Positions 60,504-64,000 of a stretch of 64,000 nucleotides of DNA are shown here, piece after piece. How positions within the stretch are numbered: the first letter of the stretch is position 1; each line of letters opens with the position of its first letter. A program made the translations under genes and the position numbers. The notes beneath the pieces were generated by a model. That model did not search any database. It was not told the origin of the DNA and saw nothing but the letters and a program-made list of their open reading frames with translations. The stretch is from an uncultured Sphaerochaeta sp. (GTDB taxonomy: Bacteria; Spirochaetota; Spirochaetia; Sphaerochaetales; Sphaerochaetaceae): positions 1,984,001 through 2,048,000 of the forward strand of contig NZ_OY781063.1 in assembly GCF_963676285.1 (NCBI RefSeq), in the 5' to 3' direction.

Positions 60504-60526
60504 AACATATGTCACTGACATATGTT
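60504..60526. promoter_or_regulatory. Perfect 10-base-arm inverted repeat upstream of mreB-like promoter
   Basis: Arms AACATATGTC and GACATATGTT flank the spacer ACT. Each arm contains ACATATGT, itself an 8-base palindrome, so the element is also a tandem repeat with a 13-base period. It ends 41 bases before the -35 box, a typical activator distance. It is the most regular symmetrical element in the window. Confidence 0.55.
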
Positions 60527-60567
60527 ATAAGTCCTTGTGATATAAAGAAAAATTTGAAATTTTGTTG

Positions 60568-60596
60568 TTGACAGCCAAATTTGTGTGTGATTTACT
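60568..60596 (+). promoter_or_regulatory. Predicted sigma-70 promoter of the mreB-like cluster
   Basis: TTGACA (60568-60573), a perfect -35 box, is followed after 17 bases by TTTACT (60591-60596), four of six matches to the -10 consensus. It would give a leader of about 120 bases before the ATG at 60724. Confidence 0.6.
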
Positions 60597-60723
60597 GAAG
60601 CGGAGTTTTAAAACAGATATGCATTGGATAAGGTTACAAAATAAATACATCTGAGACGTTGAAGTTTTGAATTAGAAGCATTTCTGCTTTTGATATTTTG
60701 GAAATTTCCGCTGGAGGGAAAAC

Positions 60724-61749
60724 ATGAAGGAAAAAACAAATTTATCAGTGGGTGTCGATTTAGGTACCTCGAACCTTCTCATTTATGTTGAAGGGCAAGG
60801 TACACTGTTCAATGAACCTTCGATCATTGCAATTGACAAGGCAACTGGTAATGTAGTCTCAGTTGGGTACGAAGCAGCAAAACTGGATGGGAAGACCCAT
60901 AGCAAGGTTGAGGTAGCCAGGCCACTACAGGGAGGAGTAATCTCAGATATTCAATTGATCCGAGAAATTCTCCTCTTTACCTTGGACAAGATTTTTCTTT
61001 CGAACTTGGATTCGATCAGCAGACTCTTGATCTGTATTCCTTCAGAAATTACCAACACAGAGAAAGAGGCTATTATCGAGCTCGGTCACGGACTTGGAAT
61101 CCAGAATACTGAAATTGAACAAGAGATAAAGGCAGGTGCTCTTGGTTCTGGTGTAGATATTTTTGCACCAAGAGGGCATATGGTGATTGATATTGGTGGC
61201 GGCACTACCGATTTTGGGATTCTTTCCCTTGGGGAAGTGGTACTCTCCAAATCAATCAAGATTGCCGGGGATTATTTCGACAAACAGATAATCGACTATG
61301 TGAAAACCAGTCATAAGCTGGAGATTGGAAATCAGACAGCAGAGAGAATCAAGATTTCGCTTGCTTCTCTCACTGGACCTTTCCCAGTAGATGAAGATGG
61401 TGCTCCTGTTGTGACTGAGGCTATGGGCCGTGACCTGGTCACTGGTCTTCCTCGGCAGATTCTCCTGCACCCTGAGGAAATCAGGGAAGTGCTTCTCAAT
61501 TGCTTTGATCCCATTAAGTCCATCTTGCTGGCAACCTTGGAAGAGACACCTCCCGAGCTGGCAGGGGATTTGGTTGATTCTGGAATTTTGCTGACAGGTG
61601 GTTGCTCACAGATTCCTGGAATCAAGGAATATTTCACTGATATTGCCCAGATACCGGTTTATCTCTCTGAGGTACCTCTCTCTGCGGTGATAGATGGATG
61701 CAAGAAGATGCTCAAAATGACAAATCGGCATTTTTATAGTGAACTATAG
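60724..61749 (+). CDS. MreB-like bacterial actin, paralogue 1 of 3
   Basis: A 341-residue actin-fold protein of the MreB family. The phosphate-1 loop GVDLGTSNLL (residues 10-19), the phosphate-2 loop IDIGGGTTDFG (from about residue 155) and the adenosine loop GILLTGGCSQIPG are intact, so ATP binding and filament formation are expected. The segment after strand 1 of subdomain IIA reads EQEIKAGALGSGVDIF where MreB has EEPMAAAIGAGLPV, and PSEITNTEKEA replaces the usual P.GIT..E.RA. No N-terminal amphipathic helix is obvious. It is the first of three tandem genes behind a long regulatory region; GGAGG precedes the ATG. Confidence 0.85.
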   Translation: MKEKTNLSVGVDLGTSNLLIYVEGQGTLFNEPSIIAIDKATGNVVSVGYEAAKLDGKTHSKVEVARPLQGGVISDIQLIREILLFTLDKIFLSNLDSISRLLICIPSEITNTEKEAIIELGHGLGIQNTEIEQEIKAGALGSGVDIFAPRGHMVIDIGGGTTDFGILSLGEVVLSKSIKIAGDYFDKQIIDYVKTSHKLEIGNQTAERIKISLASLTGPFPVDEDGAPVVTEAMGRDLVTGLPRQILLHPEEIREVLLNCFDPIKSILLATLEETPPELAGDLVDSGILLTGGCSQIPGIKEYFTDIAQIPVYLSEVPLSAVIDGCKKMLKMTNRHFYSEL

Positions 61750-61762
61750 GAAGGGTATAAGA

Positions 61763-62791
61763 ATGAGTGCAGCAATGGTACATGACAAACTTGGGTTGGG
61801 AATAGATCTCGGAACCGCAAATTTATTGGTGTTCCTTGAAAAAAAAGGAATCATATTCAATGAACCTGCAGTAATTGCGTTTGATAGGGAATCCGGGAAA
61901 ATCGTAGCGGCTGGAGAGGATGCCCATAGAATGTTGGGTAAGGTCCACTCCAAAATTGCAGTGATAAAACCATTGAAGAATGGTGTTATCTCAGATATGC
62001 GTGCAGCAAAAGCTTTGTTGACGTATGTGCTTGGAAAGATTGAGAATCTCACAGAGAAAGATCTTTCAAAGACTACCTGTGTAATCTGTTGTCCTTCTGA
62101 AGTGACAAAGATTGAACGCGATGTTATGGCTGATCTTGCAGCCAAGATGAAGATCACCGATGTATTCATCGAGGAAGAGATCAAGTCAGGTGCACTGGGT
62201 GCTGGTGTTGATATTTTCAAATCCAAAGGGGTGATGGTAGTTGATATCGGTGGTGGTACTACAGATGTCGGTATTATTTCTTTTGGTGATATTGTGCTTT
62301 CCCGTACCATACGGAAAGCAGGAAGTTTCATGGATGATGAAATCTCCAAATATGTGAAAAAGACCCAAAGTGTTGAGATTGGGGAACTGACCGCCGAGAA
62401 AATGAAGATTGAATTGGGTGACTTGCATGTGGATGCTAAAAATGTTGTGAATCGATATGCAGGAAGGGATATGGTGAAGGGAATTCCCAAGTGGGTCATG
62501 CTTTCAACCCAGGAAGTCCAGTCGGTACTGACTCCCGTATTCGATGAAATCGTGAAACTTATTACCGGAGTATTGAAGGATACCCCACCGGAACTCTCAG
62601 CTGATATCTACAAGCATGGAATTCTTCTTACCGGTGGATGTGCCTTGATTCGGGGAATTGAGGATTACGTCAAGGAACGGATTCAGGTTCCTGTGAAAGT
62701 GGTCCAGAACCCGCTTACTTGTGTTGCAGAAGGTACTAAGTATTTACTGAAAAACCGCGGAGACTACCTCGTTAATCCGCTTCAACTGTAG
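61763..62791 (+). CDS. MreB-like bacterial actin, paralogue 2 of 3
   Basis: A 342-residue MreB-family protein with GIDLGTANLLVFLE, VDIGGGTTDVGII and GILLTGGCALIRG intact. It shares with its neighbours the altered segment EEEIKSGALGAGVDIF and CPSEVTKIERD. It appears closer to paralogue 3 than to paralogue 1 by eye. The ATG at 61763 follows AGGAAGGG by seven bases, 13 bases after the previous stop; an upstream GTG inside paralogue 1 is less likely. Probably co-expressed with and co-polymerising with, or modulating, the other two. Confidence 0.85.
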   Translation: MSAAMVHDKLGLGIDLGTANLLVFLEKKGIIFNEPAVIAFDRESGKIVAAGEDAHRMLGKVHSKIAVIKPLKNGVISDMRAAKALLTYVLGKIENLTEKDLSKTTCVICCPSEVTKIERDVMADLAAKMKITDVFIEEEIKSGALGAGVDIFKSKGVMVVDIGGGTTDVGIISFGDIVLSRTIRKAGSFMDDEISKYVKKTQSVEIGELTAEKMKIELGDLHVDAKNVVNRYAGRDMVKGIPKWVMLSTQEVQSVLTPVFDEIVKLITGVLKDTPPELSADIYKHGILLTGGCALIRGIEDYVKERIQVPVKVVQNPLTCVAEGTKYLLKNRGDYLVNPLQL

Positions 62792-62803
62792 GAGATTTTC
62801 ATC

Positions 62804-63853
62804 ATGGCAATCACCATCCGAAAACAAGAGAAAGAGACAAAAAGTGTTGTTGGGAAAAATATTGGAATAGACTTGGGAACGGCTAACATCCTTGTCTATG
62901 TCGAAGGAGAAGGGATCATCACGAATGAACCTTCGGTAATCGCTTTTGATTATGAGACCAATGAAGTGCTGGCTACAGGCACAATGGCAGCCAACATGAT
63001 CGGAAAGGGTCACCACGGTATCAAGATTGTGAGCCCGCTGAACCAAGGTGTCATTTCTGACATCGAGGCTACCAAGAAGCTCATTGAGATCTCCCTGCAT
63101 AAGATTGAGAACATCAATATCGATATCACTGAGTCAACGCTCCTGCTCTGCTGTCCTTCTGAGGTAACCCAGTTGGAACGGGACTCCTTCATGGACCTGG
63201 GTAATAAACTCGGGGTCAAGGATGTATTCATTGAACAGGAAGTGAAAGCTGGAGCGATCGGGTCAGGCCTTGATATCTTCAGCAGCAATGGTTCGATGAT
63301 CATTGATATTGGCGGGGGATCCACCGATATTGGGGTACTCTCCTTGGGCGATATTGTGGTGTCCGAGTCCAATCGTATTGCAGGAAACTATTTTGACGGT
63401 GAGATCATGGACCATATGCAGTATAAGCATGGCCTGCTCATTGGTAAGAAAACTGCTGAGCGGATCAAGGTGGAAATTGGTTCCTTGAGACAGAAGATTG
63501 AGAACCCGAAAGAGACCTGGGTGAGTGGACGTGATGTAGTCACCGGTCTTCCCAAGAAAATTACGATACATGAGAACGAGATCCGTGATGTTCTGGTCAA
63601 GCCATTTGAATCAATCGCCACCATGGTATTGAAAGTGCTGCAGAATACTCCGCCTGAGCTCTCTTCCGATATTATCGTGAACGGCATCTATATCAGTGGT
63701 GGTGGAGCGATGATCGATGGTGTGGATGAGTTCCTCCATCGTAAGGTTGGTATGGATTTCCACATCTCCAAGCGTCCCATGACGGCAGTGGTTGATGGAA
63801 CCAAGCTTTTGCTGAAGAACCGGGGAAGCTATTTCGTAAAGCCAACCGATTAA
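62804..63853 (+). CDS. MreB-like bacterial actin, paralogue 3 of 3
   Basis: A 349-residue MreB-family protein. A charged N-terminal stretch of about 15 residues (ITIRKQEKETKSVVGK) precedes the phosphate-1 loop GIDLGTANILVYVE. Phosphate-2 is IDIGGGSTDIGVL, and the adenosine loop is GIYISGGGAMIDG. The shared EQEVKAGAIGSGLDIF and CPSEVTQLERD segments mark it as a paralogue of the two genes before it. AGGAG precedes the ATG, 12 bases after paralogue 2. A stable hairpin follows, so it is probably the last gene of the three-gene operon. Confidence 0.85.
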   Translation: MAITIRKQEKETKSVVGKNIGIDLGTANILVYVEGEGIITNEPSVIAFDYETNEVLATGTMAANMIGKGHHGIKIVSPLNQGVISDIEATKKLIEISLHKIENINIDITESTLLLCCPSEVTQLERDSFMDLGNKLGVKDVFIEQEVKAGAIGSGLDIFSSNGSMIIDIGGGSTDIGVLSLGDIVVSESNRIAGNYFDGEIMDHMQYKHGLLIGKKTAERIKVEIGSLRQKIENPKETWVSGRDVVTGLPKKITIHENEIRDVLVKPFESIATMVLKVLQNTPPELSSDIIVNGIYISGGGAMIDGVDEFLHRKVGMDFHISKRPMTAVVDGTKLLLKNRGSYFVKPTD

Positions 63854-63869
63854 GTGATGGGATGAGCGC

Positions 63870-63903
63870 AGACCTTTCTTTCCTGACTGGGAAGGAAAGG
63901 TCT
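63870..63903 (+). terminator. Long hairpin after mreB-like cluster
   Basis: Arms AGACCTTTCTTTCC and GGAAGGAAAGGTCT pair over 14 bases with a single G-U pair and a TGACTG loop, 16 bases after the stop of the third actin gene. No U-run follows, so it may be a transcript end formed by processing, or an inefficient terminator allowing read-through to the next gene. Confidence 0.6.
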
Positions 63904-63935
63904 GATCCCCAATTTCTACTGAAAAGGAACGCCTT

Positions 63936-64000
63936 ATGAGAATCATGCAACGTCACTGTATGGTAGTTGGAAGTGTCTTTTTGCTTGCATTATTAACCAG
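63936..64000 (+). CDS. N-terminus of a secreted or membrane protein (partial, cut by window edge)
   Basis: The last 65 bases open with an ATG preceded by AAAAGGA. The first 21 codons read MRIMQRHCMVVGSVFLLALLT, a positively charged start followed by a hydrophobic stretch, as in a signal peptide or membrane anchor. Position downstream of mreB-like genes would allow an mreC-like gene, but the residues seen do not decide this. Confidence 0.5.
   Translation, partial: MRIMQRHCMVVGSVFLLALLT

Larger units (their letters stand above)
60162..60723. other. Long AT-rich intergenic region upstream of the mreB-like cluster
   Basis: 562 bases without a convincing gene. A run of seven T at 60274-60280 has no GC stem directly before it. 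A small repeat CTACA/TGTAG spans 60239-60254. The region holds two notable palindromes (60472-60481 and 60504-60526) and a good promoter (60568-60596). The leader from the promoter to the ATG is about 120 bases, long enough for post-transcriptional control, but I recognise no riboswitch. Confidence 0.6.

Noticed and set aside
60724..63853. Plasmid-segregation (ParM/Alp) or FtsA identity for the actin-like genes
   Set aside because: The overall length of about 345 residues, the loop spacing and the adenosine-loop context fit MreB. FtsA's SHS2 insertion is absent and no ParR-like gene or centromere repeats are nearby.
1..64000. CRISPR arrays, insertion sequences, tRNA or rRNA genes
   Set aside because: I saw no regularly spaced repeats, no transposase-like protein and no recognisable RNA gene in the gaps. 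A tRNA scan could not be run, so a missed tRNA is possible but unlikely given the small gaps.

Overview
The window looks like chromosome from an anaerobic, diderm bacterium, and the closest fit I can offer is a spirochaete of the Sphaerochaeta type. The reasons are outer-membrane beta-barrels with C-terminal phenylalanine, LolA-like periplasmic proteins, substrate-binding proteins whose signal peptides end in an A-x-G-x-x-E pattern without a lipobox cysteine, many ABC sugar and peptide uptake genes, ferredoxin-type redox genes and no respiratory genes. The genus is inference, made without a database search. Coding density is high and the genes sit in tight operons with ATGA or TGATG overlaps. 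I found no rRNA, tRNA, insertion sequence, prophage or CRISPR array.

Layout. 1-1108: a divergent Crp/Fnr regulator (cut by the window edge) and a dicluster ferredoxin. 1105-7634 (minus): a seven-gene operon of YtrA-type GntR regulator, SPFH/slipin protein, LolD-like ATPase, two FtsX-type permeases, LolA-like protein and beta-barrel. 7763-11804: pirin, ferritin, Trk/Ktr potassium uptake, gamma-carbonic anhydrase. 11932-14834: znuA-znuC-znuB and a Fur-family regulator behind a strong operator-promoter. 14835-20162 (minus): MMPL/RND exporter, LolA-like protein, beta-barrel and a membrane LuxR regulator, an RND counterpart of the first export operon. 20313-32680: pyruvate kinase, diguanylate cyclases, NYN protein, RluA-type pseudouridine synthase and assorted single genes, including a KDPG-aldolase homologue that lacks its catalytic lysine.

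32908-42265: RpiR regulator, M55 D-aminopeptidase, complete peptide ABC transporter, M42 aminopeptidase and a DegT-like PLP enzyme, which suggests scavenging of D-amino-acid or muropeptide-type peptides. 42364-44382: a lone PTS EIIA, a CPA2 antiporter and a small unknown protein. 44453-46963: a PAS-GGDEF-EAL protein. 47129-52924: ROK regulator, CUT1 sugar ABC proteins and a cytoplasmic GH20 hexosaminidase, probably for amino-sugar oligosaccharides. 52936-55891: PdxR divergent from pdxST. 55919-60109: another GGDEF-EAL protein and a divergent arsenic-type locus (arsR-arsC against a thioredoxin-like protein and a DUF318 permease).

60724-63853 carries three tandem, clearly paralogous and divergent MreB-type actins behind a 614-base regulatory region with striking palindromes. 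These three actins, and the two parallel LolA-like export modules (one ABC-driven, one RND-driven), are the parts most worth following up.
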